32,803 bases of DNA from Chloroflexota bacterium (GTDB taxonomy: Bacteria > Chloroflexota > Dormibacteria > Dormibacterales > Dormibacteraceae): the NCBI GenBank assembly GCA_005880315.1, contig VBHB01000179.1, positions 1-32,803 of the forward strand, given 5' to 3'. Under the pieces are notes generated by a model. It made no database searches and had not been told where the DNA came from. It saw only the letters and a list, made by a program, of their open reading frames with translations. The translations under genes were made by a program, and so were the position numbers. Positions 16,651 to 24,064 of the stretch are shown here, piece by piece (the first letter of the stretch is position 1; each line of letters starts with the position of its first letter).

Positions 16651-17815
16651 GGCGGGGTTCGGCGGGCGGGATCCGCAGCGATAGCGCCAGCCAGCCCATC
16701 ACGAGCGCGGCGATCATCCCGGGCACGAAGGCCAGCACGGCCCGGCCGGTCGCGTCCCACACGGCGCCCGAGACCAGAGGGATGAGGAACGCGGTCGCGT
16801 ATTGAAAAGTGAACACGCCCGCGCTCATCCGGTGGACATCGCCGGGCGCCGCGATCCGTGGCGGCATGGTGAGAACGACGATGAACGCGAGCGCTGCCGC
16901 GAAGCCGAGCAGCAGCGCCCACACAAGCACGCCGGCGCCGGGAGTCACCACGATGCCGAGCTGGGCCACTGCCATCAATCCTGCCGAGCCGAGGAATCCG
17001 AGCCGGCCGGTGAGCAGGCGGTCCCACACCGCGACCACCGGCGCGGTCAACAGCTGGGCGCCATTGAAGATGGCCAGCATCGGCGCGATCAGCTGATGCC
17101 GGCCGGTCTGGTCGAGAAAGTCGGGGATGTAGGCATTGGTCGCGAAGTACACGGCGGACGCCATGCCCATCACGATTCCCAGCCGCACGGTCTGGCCCTC
17201 TCTCCATGACGGCCACCATCGCGTCGGCACCGCGGGCCTTGGTCCGCGTTTCGGCGCGGCCAGCGTGATCGCCAGCGCGCTGAGGGCGACCAGCACCGAC
17301 CACATCGCGAGGGCCCAGCGCCAGTCACCATGCGCCAGCGGTAGGACGCCTACGGGCGTCGTCAGCGCCGTGGGCAGCGTCTCGCCGATCAGGATGCCGT
17401 TGCTGTACACGGCGGTGGCGACCGCGATGCGCCTCGGAAACCAGTCCCGCACGATCGCGGGGAACGCGGGTTGACTGACCGCAACGCCGACGCCCATCAG
17501 GAACGTGGTGGTGAAGAGGACCGGGATGCTCGGGCCGAAGCCACGCAGCGCGCCGAAGACGGCGACCACCGCGAGCCCGGTCGCCAGGGCACCGCGGACG
17601 CCGAGGCGGGCGATGAGCAGCGAGCCCGGTACCGCCGCCGTCGCGAGCAGCAGCACCGGCAGCGACACGAGCGCGCCCACGCCTTTCTCGTCAAGGTGCA
17701 GGTCGTGATGGATCTGAGGAATCAGAGGCGGCACCGCCAGCATCGTCAGGCGAATGTCGATGCCTCCCAGCCAAAGCAGAAGAAGGTGAACGACGTCACG
17801 CCGCGTGAGCCTCAA
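16637..17815 (-). CDS. MFS transporter, CynX/NimT-like
   Basis: A 392-aa protein with about twelve hydrophobic segments, the layout of a major facilitator. The first half contains GSLLIARLGVRGALATGLAVVAVFGALRGFG, the loop 2-3 region typical of MFS carriers, and the overall pattern resembles cyanate/nitroimidazole-type (CynX/NimT) transporters. The substrate is unknown. The start is a TTG at 17815 supported by GAGGGG about 7 bases upstream. It is divergent from the DsrE gene (32-base gap) and convergent with the GYD gene. Confidence 0.85.
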   Translation of the reverse strand: MRLTRRDVVHLLLLWLGGIDIRLTMLAVPPLIPQIHHDLHLDEKGVGALVSLPVLLLATAAVPGSLLIARLGVRGALATGLAVVAVFGALRGFGPSIPVLFTTTFLMGVGVAVSQPAFPAIVRDWFPRRIAVATAVYSNGILIGETLPTALTTPVGVLPLAHGDWRWALAMWSVLVALSALAITLAAPKRGPRPAVPTRWWPSWREGQTVRLGIVMGMASAVYFATNAYIPDFLDQTGRHQLIAPMLAIFNGAQLLTAPVVAVWDRLLTGRLGFLGSAGLMAVAQLGIVVTPGAGVLVWALLLGFAAALAFIVVLTMPPRIAAPGDVHRMSAGVFTFQYATAFLIPLVSGAVWDATGRAVLAFVPGMIAALVMGWLALSLRIPPAEPRPTTS

Positions 17816-17847
17816 GCTATCGCCCCTCGCCGACTCGAGCGGCCATA

Positions 17848-18219
17848 ATGGGCGGCGTGCCGCGTCTGCTGATAGTTGCGTCGAGCGGACCGACCGATCC
17901 CACGCGCGCCAGCATCCCTTTCCACATCGCGGCCAACGGCGCGACGCCCGTGGGGACCGAGGTGGGGATAGCGCTGGCAGGCGACGCCACAGAGCTCATG
18001 AAGCCCGACACCATCGCCAACGTGTACGGCCAGGGCGTGCCGCCGTTGCGTGACCTGCTCGACAAATGCCTGGAGCAGAACGTTCCCTTCTACGTTTGAA
18101 AAGGGTGCGCTGAGGCCCGTGGGGTCTTGCCGTCGATGATGACTCCGAACGCAACCTTCATCACCCCGCCCGACCTGGTGCGGCTGACCATGGAAGCGGA
18201 GAAAGTCCTCAGCTTCTAG
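17848..18219 (+). CDS. DsrE-family protein, predicted selenoprotein (in-frame TGA read as Sec84)
   Basis: A conventional reading stops at the TGA at 18097-18099 after 83 residues. Beyond it the same frame runs 40 codons, KGCAEARGVLPSMMTPNA… to EAEKVLSF, and ends at TAG (18217-18219). This gives 123 aa, normal for a DsrE/DsrF-like protein, including the family's ASSGPTDPTRA start, LAGDAT, GVPPLRDLL and the C-terminal C-A-x-A-R-G motif. Homologues usually have C-x-x-C-A-x-A-R-G; here the first Cys codon is the TGA, giving U84-K-G-C87, a typical Sec/Cys redox pair. A SECIS-like hairpin lies 3' of the TGA. DsrE proteins handle sulfur or redox transfer. The start could also be the GTG at 17857, 7 bases after CATAAT and closer to homologous N-termini. 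A nonsense mutation is the main alternative. Confidence 0.8.
18103..18135 (+). promoter_or_regulatory. Bacterial SECIS-like stem-loop following the in-frame TGA
   Basis: Immediately downstream of the TGA at 18097-18099, GAGGCCC (18112-18118) pairs with GGGTCTT (18122-18128) over 7 pairs, two of them G-U, closing a GTG loop at 18119-18121. A weaker, bulged lower stem can add a few pairs (T18111-G18129, G18109-C18130, C18108-G18132). The loop starts 19 bases after the TGA. In the E. coli fdhF element the SelB-contacted G-U in the apical loop lies at a similar distance, so both position and loop composition fit SelB recognition. It lies inside the coding region, as is usual in bacteria. Confidence 0.6.
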
Positions 18220-18220
18220 T

Positions 18221-18280
18221 CACCTCCCCACGAAGTGGGGAGGTCGGCCCCGCGCGAAGCGCGCGGCCGGGTGGGGAGAG
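18221..18280. terminator. Solitary palindromic repeat between convergent genes, probable bidirectional terminator
   Basis: ACCTCCCCAC-GAA-GTGGGGAGGT forms a hairpin with 10-base arms at 18222-18244, followed by a second palindrome (CGCGC-GAA-GCGCG) and CCGGGTGGGGAGA. Arms match the 7.98-8.24 kb array exactly, while the loop is GAA instead of CTT. It fills the 68-base gap between the TAG of the DsrE gene and the end of the convergent acyl-CoA synthetase gene, where it can terminate both transcripts. Confidence 0.7.
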
Positions 18281-18287
18281 GGAACTC

Positions 18288-20249
18288 TCAAGAGCGCGTT
18301 GCGCCGATCGCCGCAAGCGCGCTGGGATTTTCGAGCGAAGACAGGTCGCCAGGATCGGTACCCGTGTACACGGAGCGCACCACGCGGCGGAGGATCTTCG
18401 CGTTGCGGGTGCGCGGCAGGTCGGTCACGAAATGAACCGCCTTCGGGCGAAGCGGTTTGCCGAGGGCGGCGGCGACGAGGTCCTGAAGCTCGACCGCGAG
18501 GCCAGCCGAAGCTTCGCGCCCCGGTCGCAGGATGACGAAGCACACCAATGACTCACCCTTGAGCTCGTCGGGAACCCCGATGGCAGCGGCCTCGGCGACC
18601 GCCGCACTGCCGACCAGCACCGACTCCACCTCCGCCGGGCCCAGCCGCTTGCCCGCGACCTTGATGGTGTCGTCCGAGCGGCCGAGCACGTACCAGAGGC
18701 CATCTTCCGGGTCGATGTACGCCCAGTCGCCATGCACCCACATATCGGGGAAGCGGCTCCAGTAAGTCTCGAGGTAGCGCTGACGGTCGCCCCAGAATCC
18801 GCGCGTCATCCCCGGCCACGGATTGCGGATGACGAGCTCGCCTACCTCTCCTCTCACCGATCGGCCGTCGCCGTCGACCACGTCTGCGGACATGCCCGGG
18901 AGCGGGCCGGCGAACGAGGTCGGGCGCAGGTGCGTGATCACGTTGCCGCAGAGGATGCCGCCGGAGATCTCAGTTCCACCCGTGTAGTTGATGATCGGCA
19001 GCCGGCTTCCGCCGATGCGCTTGAAGAACCAGTTGAACGGCTCCGGGTTCCAGGGCTCGCCGGTGCCGCCGAGGACGCGCAGGCTCGACAGGTCGTGGCG
19101 CGCCGGCAGCTCGTCGCCGTGCGTCATCAACGAGCGCACGAGAGTGGGGGAGACGCCCAGCACTGTGACCTTGTGGTCGGCGACCATGCGCCACAGCCGA
19201 TCCGGTGCGGGGTGGTCTGGGGTGCCTTCGTACAGCACCATCGTCGCGCCAAGCGCCAGCGATCCGAGGATTAGCCAGGGGCCCATCATCCAGCCGATGT
19301 CTGTGTACCAGAAGATCGTGTCGTCGGAGCCGACGTCGAAGCCGTGCGCCATGTCCTGCGCGGACTTGACCGGAAAGCCCCCGTGCACGTGCAGCGTCCC
19401 CTTGGGGCGCCCTGTCGTACCAGACGTGTAGATGATCATCAGGGGCTCTTCGGGGTCGAGCTCGTGGGTGGGCGCGTGGTCGGGTTCGTCCTCGAGCAGC
19501 ACGTCCCACACCTGGTCGCGCCCATGAGTCCAGGGAACGTCGCGCACGACGCGCCGGAACATGATCACCTTCGTCACCGTCGGTGACTTCACGAGGGCGC
19601 GATCGGCGGTCTCTTTCATGGGTATCACCTGCCCGCGCCGGTAGAAGCCGTCCGCGCAGATGAGCACCTTGGCCTCGCCGTCCTGCAGGCGGGAGGCGAT
19701 CGCCTCCGGGCCGTAGCCGGAGAAGAGCGGGATGATCACCGCGCCCACCTTGGCGGTGGCCAGCACGGAGATCGCGACCTCCGGACACATGGGCATGAAG
19801 ATCCCGACCCGATCCCCAGGCCTCACACCCAAACGCCGAAGCGCGCCGGCGAGCCGGCACACCTGGCGATCGAGCTCTCCATAGGTGAGCCGGCGCACCT
19901 CGCCCGGCTCCCCCTCCCAGATGAGCGCGACCTTGTCGTGGAACTCTCGGTCGCGGTGGCGGTCGAGGCAGCTCTGGACGATGTTCATTCGCCCGCCGAT
20001 CCACCACTGCGCCCAGGGCTTCCCGTGGGTGAGGTCGACTACGCGGTCGTAGTGGCGATAGAACGCGATGTCGATGTCCTTGATGGCGGCATCCCAGAAC
20101 CATTCGATGTCCTCGTCTGCCCGCTTCAACAGCTCGGGAAATGTCGCGATGCCGTGCTTGTCCATGAACCGCTTGAGCCGGCTCTTGGCGATCACATCCG
20201 GGCTCGGCTCCCACATCACGTCCCCGATCACGACCGGCTGCATAGCCAT
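18288..20249 (-). CDS. Acetyl-CoA synthetase-like acyl-CoA synthetase (AMP-forming)
   Basis: A 653-aa ANL-superfamily enzyme that activates a carboxylate to its CoA thioester through an acyl-AMP. The N-terminal WWIGGRMNIVQSCLDRH (82-98) is typical of acetyl-CoA/acetoacetyl-CoA synthetases. The P-loop is YTSGTTGRPKG (274-284). The hinge/motif block is GRSDDTIKVAGKRLGPAEVES (523-543), and the C-terminal catalytic Lys618 sits in RTRNAKILRR. Where acetyl-CoA synthetase has WWQTETGG, this protein has NYTGGTEISGG (421-431). It lacks the Trp that restricts the pocket to acetate, so a larger short-chain acid is possible. TATCTA lies 7 bases before the ATG. It is convergent with the DsrE gene and divergent from a small unknown gene. 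Confidence 0.9.
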   Translation of the reverse strand: MAMQPVVIGDVMWEPSPDVIAKSRLKRFMDKHGIATFPELLKRADEDIEWFWDAAIKDIDIAFYRHYDRVVDLTHGKPWAQWWIGGRMNIVQSCLDRHRDREFHDKVALIWEGEPGEVRRLTYGELDRQVCRLAGALRRLGVRPGDRVGIFMPMCPEVAISVLATAKVGAVIIPLFSGYGPEAIASRLQDGEAKVLICADGFYRRGQVIPMKETADRALVKSPTVTKVIMFRRVVRDVPWTHGRDQVWDVLLEDEPDHAPTHELDPEEPLMIIYTSGTTGRPKGTLHVHGGFPVKSAQDMAHGFDVGSDDTIFWYTDIGWMMGPWLILGSLALGATMVLYEGTPDHPAPDRLWRMVADHKVTVLGVSPTLVRSLMTHGDELPARHDLSSLRVLGGTGEPWNPEPFNWFFKRIGGSRLPIINYTGGTEISGGILCGNVITHLRPTSFAGPLPGMSADVVDGDGRSVRGEVGELVIRNPWPGMTRGFWGDRQRYLETYWSRFPDMWVHGDWAYIDPEDGLWYVLGRSDDTIKVAGKRLGPAEVESVLVGSAAVAEAAAIGVPDELKGESLVCFVILRPGREASAGLAVELQDLVAAALGKPLRPKAVHFVTDLPRTRNAKILRRVVRSVYTGTDPGDLSSLENPSALAAIGATRS

Positions 20250-20286
20250 TGGATTCTAGATAGATGTGTCCGTACACTCCGCCGTG

Positions 20287-20520
20287 ATGGACCACCTGCC
20301 GCCCCATTTTGCGGAGGACCTGGCGCAGGTTCTGGAACCATCCCACCGCGAGGCGGCGGCCGGCATCATCGAGGCCGCGAGCAAGCTCGACGACGAACGC
20401 CTGCACAAGTTTCTCGAGCTCTTCGCCCAGCGCGTCCGCGAATCCGCCGCACCGGTCACCCATGCGGAGCTCCGGGACTTCCTGTCAGCCGCGACGAGGC
20501 CGCGCCAACCCGGCGCCTGA
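20287..20520 (+). CDS. Small hypothetical protein, 77 aa
   Basis: Not recognised. The sequence is mostly helical and charged (FAEDLAQVLEPSHREAAAGIIEAASKLDDERLHKFLELFAQRVRES). TACACT lies 8 bases before the ATG at 20287, the leaderless pattern, so I prefer this start to an ATG at 20266 that would add seven residues. Its last 65 bases overlap the 3' end of the convergent gene. Reading-frame composition looks like true coding, but the overlap makes one of the two 3' ends uncertain. Confidence 0.5.
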   Translation: MDHLPPHFAEDLAQVLEPSHREAAAGIIEAASKLDDERLHKFLELFAQRVRESAAPVTHAELRDFLSAATRPRQPGA

Positions 20521-21085
20521 TCTCCTCGGCCTCCACGTAAAGCTCCCAATAGTTGGACCACGCCGTGCGGGCGACGGCGAGGGCGACCTGTGGCTTGTAT
20601 CTCTCTTGCGCGGCACGCACGGCGTGCTGCTGCGCGTAGCACCAGCGATCCCACGCGCGTTCCACGGTGCATTCGACCAGCTGCAACCAATCTTCATCGG
20701 GAGTTCCGCCTGGTGGTGGTGGCAGCGTCAACAGCTTCCACAGGCCCCCCTCGCGGACGACTGTGACCACGGGTTGGCCGCCAGGCCTGCCCGCGTGCCG
20801 ATTCGGTCTTGGGTGCTTCGGGTTGGCGGCCATCAGCCTCTGCTGCACGGCGAAAACGAGGTCGTGCGCGGCATGCAGCGTGGCCGGCGGCACTGGTGGA
20901 TCGGTGCGGCCCAGGCGGACCTGCAACGAGCGAATCGCCTCGCGCAGGCTCTGAGGTACTACGGCGTGGTCATCGAGTCGGAGCTTCTCGACATCGTCGA
21001 GCAAGACATCTGACTCCGCCATCAATGATCGCCGGCGCGCCTCGGCGGCATCGTCGTCGGTTTTGGCGATCGTGGCGGAAGCCAT
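20456..21085 (-). CDS. Hypothetical protein, 209 aa
   Basis: No family recognised. The N-terminal half is charged and helical (EARRRSLMAESDVLLDDVEKLRLDD, then SLREAIRSLQVRL). A Pro-rich segment (KHPRPNRHAGRPGG… and LPPPPGG) separates it from a Trp-rich C-terminal helix region (RAWDRWCYAQQHAV…SNYWELYVEAEEIRRR). I chose the ATG at 21085 because a TTGACA/TATGGT promoter ends 7 bases before it; the frame is open to an ATG at 21142 that lies upstream of that promoter. No signal or membrane segment. Confidence 0.6.
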   Translation of the reverse strand: MASATIAKTDDDAAEARRRSLMAESDVLLDDVEKLRLDDHAVVPQSLREAIRSLQVRLGRTDPPVPPATLHAAHDLVFAVQQRLMAANPKHPRPNRHAGRPGGQPVVTVVREGGLWKLLTLPPPPGGTPDEDWLQLVECTVERAWDRWCYAQQHAVRAAQERYKPQVALAVARTAWSNYWELYVEAEEIRRRVGAASSRLTGSPGAPHG

Positions 21086-21092
21086 TTGCAGC

Positions 21093-21120
21093 ACCATAGA
21101 CGCGGCAGAGGCTTTGTCAA
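21093..21120 (-). promoter_or_regulatory. Consensus-like promoter giving a leaderless transcript
   Basis: On the minus strand TTGACA (21120-21115) is followed after 16 bases by TATGGT (21098-21093), and the ATG at 21085 comes 7 bases later. Transcription should begin at or next to the A of the start codon, leaving no room for a ribosome-binding site. It is the clearest two-box example of the TANNNT-to-start pattern seen at many genes in this window. Confidence 0.7.
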
Positions 21121-21229
21121 GTATAGGTTTACAAGCAGGCAACTACTCGAAAGGGCAGAGCGTCTTTACAGGCACGGTTGGTGGCGCGGCGCCGGGCCCT
21201 TAAGGTCGCGGCCAGAGGTGCATGGTCGA

Positions 21230-21847
21230 GTGAAAAGATGGATGGTCGCGCTGGCTGCCCTGCTTGCCGGTGGCGGAGTCAGCGCCGCGTTGCTCGTGGT
21301 CGCGGATCCAGAGCGAGGGGCTGTCGACGCATATGCGGCCACGCGTAACGTGCCCGCCGGGGCAGCTCTCACACAGGACGCACTCCAGTTGACGCGCGTG
21401 ACCATTGCAGGTGGGACACCCCTTCTTTTCACCAGTCGGGACTTAGAGCGGCTGACGGCGATGCGCGCCGCTCACGACATCGCCGCGGGCCAGTTGATCC
21501 AACGCAGCGACGTCATGCCGCCGACGTCCATCGCCGATCGCCGCCTGGTGTTGATACCGCTATCCGCGGTGCCCACCGTCCCGCCCGGCGCGAGGGTTGA
21601 CCTGCTGGTGATCGCAGGCACGCCTGATCACCCCACGGTCGCGCCGTTTGCGCTCGGAGTGGAAGTTGTGGCGCCGGCGTCGGGTGGGCTTGTCGTCGCG
21701 GTACCGGCCAAGGCGGCGGCCGCGTTCGTCTTCGCCGGAGCGACGATGCACCTCGCCGCCGTGGTGGTCGAACCCGGTGCGGCGGATGGATCCGAGCTTC
21801 CGGTCACGAGTTCAGACGATGCCATGGCCCTGGCGGCCGGGCGCTGA
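21230..21847 (+). CDS. cpaB: CpaB-like Flp pilus assembly protein (SAF domain)
   Basis: A 205-aa inner-membrane protein of Tad pilus assembly. One N-terminal membrane helix (about residues 5-25, MVALAALLAGGGVSAALLVV) is followed by a SAF-type domain (ATRNVPAGAALTQDALQLTRV… and AAHDIAAGQLIQRSDV). A segment with conserved VPPGARVDLLVI, seen in RcpC/CpaB proteins, follows. I chose the GTG at 21230 since AGAGG lies about 12 bases upstream and the membrane helix starts directly after; earlier in-frame codons encode sequence unlike the family. It opens the pilus operon, 11 bases ahead of cpaF. In diderms CpaB helps the secretin; no secretin gene is seen here. Confidence 0.75.
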   Translation: MKRWMVALAALLAGGGVSAALLVVADPERGAVDAYAATRNVPAGAALTQDALQLTRVTIAGGTPLLFTSRDLERLTAMRAAHDIAAGQLIQRSDVMPPTSIADRRLVLIPLSAVPTVPPGARVDLLVIAGTPDHPTVAPFALGVEVVAPASGGLVVAVPAKAAAAFVFAGATMHLAAVVVEPGAADGSELPVTSSDDAMALAAGR

Positions 21848-21858
21848 GAGATACGAGG

Positions 21859-23175
21859 ATGGCCGTGGCCGCGTCGGCTCCTGCCTATCCAACCGCCGAA
21901 GCGCGCATTCGAGCGCTCGTCGAGGCCCAGCTTGCCGCCGAGCTCTCCCGCCGAGATCGCACCCGGCTGCGGGTCGAGGACCAGCAGTGGGTCTACGAGC
22001 TGGTCGGGCGCGTGGTCGGCGAAGAGCAGCGGCAGGCATCGCCGTCTGTGACTGCGGACGAGTCGGAGCATCTGTGGCGGCAGGTGTTTGCCGCCGTCAC
22101 CCCTCTCGGCCCGCTGGCTGAGCACCTCGCCGATCCGGAGGTGGAAGAGGTGCGAATCAACGGCACGGAGGCGTGCTTCGTTTTCAAAGGCGGGCGTCGA
22201 CACGTCCTCCCTCCGCCCTTCGCTGATGAGGCCGGCCTCATCGAGCTGGTGCACTGGTATACGGACGGGACGCCGAGCTCGCGCCTCGATCGTGCGAGCC
22301 CGATGGTCACGATGACGCTTCCCGAGGGCAGCCGCTTGCATGCGGCTCTGTCGCCACCCGCGCGGCCCATGAGCGTGACCATTCGTCGCCATCCGTCAGA
22401 GCGCTTTCGCGACCTGACCGCACTCGCGGCGTCGGGCTTCCTACCGCACGGTCTCATCCCGTTCCTGGAGGCCGCGGTCGCCGCGCATCTGAACATCCTG
22501 GTGTCCGGAGGAGCAGGCGCCGGCAAGACGACCTTCATGCGCGTGCTCGCGCGGATCATCGGCGCCGACGAGCGCGTGATCACCATCGAAGACCAGGCCG
22601 AGCTGCACCTGTGGCGCGAGCTCGGAGATTGCATCTCACTCGAGGGTAGGCCGCCCAACACTGAGGGCAAGGGCGCAATCACCATCCAGATGCTCGTCCA
22701 CGAGGCTCTTCGCATGTCGCCCGATCGCATCGTCATCGGCGAAGTTCGCGGTGGCGAGGCTCTCGACTTGCTCGACGCGATGAACACAGGTCACCCAGGC
22801 TCGCTCAGCACAATTCACGCAGACAGCCCGCGGGAAACACTTCCGCGGCTGGCGCGCCTCGCCCTCCGCAGCCCACAAGCACCGCGCGCCGAGGCCGTGA
22901 TGTCCGAGGTCGTGAACACGATCGACCTCGTGCTCCATGCGGGCATCGACCGGCATTCGACGGCGCCGTCTGAGGCGCGCGCGCGTCGCCTCACGTCGGT
23001 CAGCTTCGTAGCAGGGCTGGAAGACGGGCAGGTTGCGGTTCGCGACCTAGTCACGTTTGCGGGCGACGGACGCTGGCACCGCGTGGGCTCGCTCGAGGGT
23101 ATGCCCGCGCGTGCCCGAGCCAAGCTGGCCGCGTTCGGCGAGACTGCCCGCCTGCTGGACGGATTCGATGCGTGA
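21859..23175 (+). CDS. cpaF: CpaF/TadA secretion ATPase of the Tad pilus
   Basis: The hexameric cytoplasmic ATPase that powers Flp/Tad pilus assembly, 438 aa. The N-terminal domain carries PEVEEVRINGTEACFV, typical of CpaF. Walker A is GGAGAGKTT at 217-225, and the Walker B region is DRIVIGEVRGGEALDLL with Glu295. The downstream HPGSLSTIHADSP is the His box. All catalytic motifs look intact. Its stop overlaps the start of tadB by 8 bases. Related to archaeal and type II/IV secretion ATPases, but the tadB-tadC-TadE neighbours make CpaF/TadA the clear call. Confidence 0.95.
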   Translation: MAVAASAPAYPTAEARIRALVEAQLAAELSRRDRTRLRVEDQQWVYELVGRVVGEEQRQASPSVTADESEHLWRQVFAAVTPLGPLAEHLADPEVEEVRINGTEACFVFKGGRRHVLPPPFADEAGLIELVHWYTDGTPSSRLDRASPMVTMTLPEGSRLHAALSPPARPMSVTIRRHPSERFRDLTALAASGFLPHGLIPFLEAAVAAHLNILVSGGAGAGKTTFMRVLARIIGADERVITIEDQAELHLWRELGDCISLEGRPPNTEGKGAITIQMLVHEALRMSPDRIVIGEVRGGEALDLLDAMNTGHPGSLSTIHADSPRETLPRLARLALRSPQAPRAEAVMSEVVNTIDLVLHAGIDRHSTAPSEARARRLTSVSFVAGLEDGQVAVRDLVTFAGDGRWHRVGSLEGMPARARAKLAAFGETARLLDGFDA

Positions 23176-24064
23176 TGTCGCAGCCGCGCTGTGCGCGGGC
23201 CTTGGCGTGACCGCCGCCATAATCGCGATAGGGCTTCCATCGCCGACATCTCTAGACGATTACGCCCCAACCAGCCGGTGGCGCCGCTACTTGAGCCGGT
23301 GGTGGGCCGAAGAGAATGCCCTCGCAGCTAGCGCCGGCTGGACAGTGCATGGCGCCGGGCGACTCGTCGCAGCTCAGGCCGTGGCGGCAACGGCCGGCGC
23401 CTTCGGCGCCGCGATCGTCACCGGGTTACCAGTGCTTGCCGCAGCGGGGGCGGCCGGAGCCGTGGCGCTGGTGCGTGGTGCATTCGCCGCGCGGATGCGG
23501 GCTCGACAGATCGCCCGCCAGGACGCGGTGCTGGATGCGGTCCGCATGCTGCGCCAATTGCTCGAGACAGGAGCTACCAGCGTGCAAGCCGCTGTCGCGA
23601 TGCTGGGCGATCGCGGTCCTCTACCGCTGCGAGCGGAATTCCGAGTCATTGCCGGCACCACTGTCGGCCGACGCCAGGCCTGGAGCGCGGCGCGCCAACG
23701 GGTCCGCGAGCCCCTGTTCGACATGCTGGCGGCAGCAGTCCTCATCCAGAGCCCGGGCGGCGGTGAGCTGGCGCCTCTGTTCGCCGATCTCGAGGCATCG
23801 GTAAGTGGTGCGCAGGAGGTAGAGCGCGAGGCACGCGCGCTTCAGGTCCAGGCCCGCTCGGCCGCGACCATCATCGTCTCGCTCCCGGTCGTCTTTCTCG
23901 TCGTGCTCTCAACGCTCCGGTCGCCTTACCTCGATGCGTACCACAACCCGTCCGGCCAAGCATTCCTGCTCGCGATGCTCATCGTCATGGGATGCAGCTA
24001 CGTGTGGATGAAGCGCCTCCTGCTGCTGCCGGGCTTGCAGCGGGTGAGGCTCAGCGATGCCTGA
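23168..24064 (+). CDS. tadB: TadB-like pilus platform protein (type II secretion F domain)
   Basis: A 298-aa integral membrane platform protein. Hydrophobic segments occur near residues 3-22 and 70-105 and twice near the C-terminus (TIIVSLPVVFLVVLSTL and AFLLAMLIVMGCSYVWM). Between them is the cytoplasmic T2SF helical domain (QDAVLDAVRMLRQLLETGATSVQAAVAMLGDRGPLP…). The ATG at 23168 was chosen because it starts the conserved helix and overlaps the cpaF stop; the frame is open further upstream within cpaF. It should pair with TadC. Confidence 0.9.
   Translation: MRDVAAALCAGLGVTAAIIAIGLPSPTSLDDYAPTSRWRRYLSRWWAEENALAASAGWTVHGAGRLVAAQAVAATAGAFGAAIVTGLPVLAAAGAAGAVALVRGAFAARMRARQIARQDAVLDAVRMLRQLLETGATSVQAAVAMLGDRGPLPLRAEFRVIAGTTVGRRQAWSAARQRVREPLFDMLAAAVLIQSPGGGELAPLFADLEASVSGAQEVEREARALQVQARSAATIIVSLPVVFLVVLSTLRSPYLDAYHNPSGQAFLLAMLIVMGCSYVWMKRLLLLPGLQRVRLSDA

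Noticed and set aside
18097-18219. DsrE gene as a nonsense pseudogene
   Set aside because: The 40 codons after the TGA keep family residues and a proper stop, the TGA replaces a Cys precisely, and a hairpin lies in the right place; decay would not predict this combination.
18970-20463. A 497-codon minus-strand frame across the acyl-CoA synthetase gene
   Set aside because: It lies in another frame of the same strand as the clear synthetase, is rich in Arg and Ala, and shows no recognisable domain.
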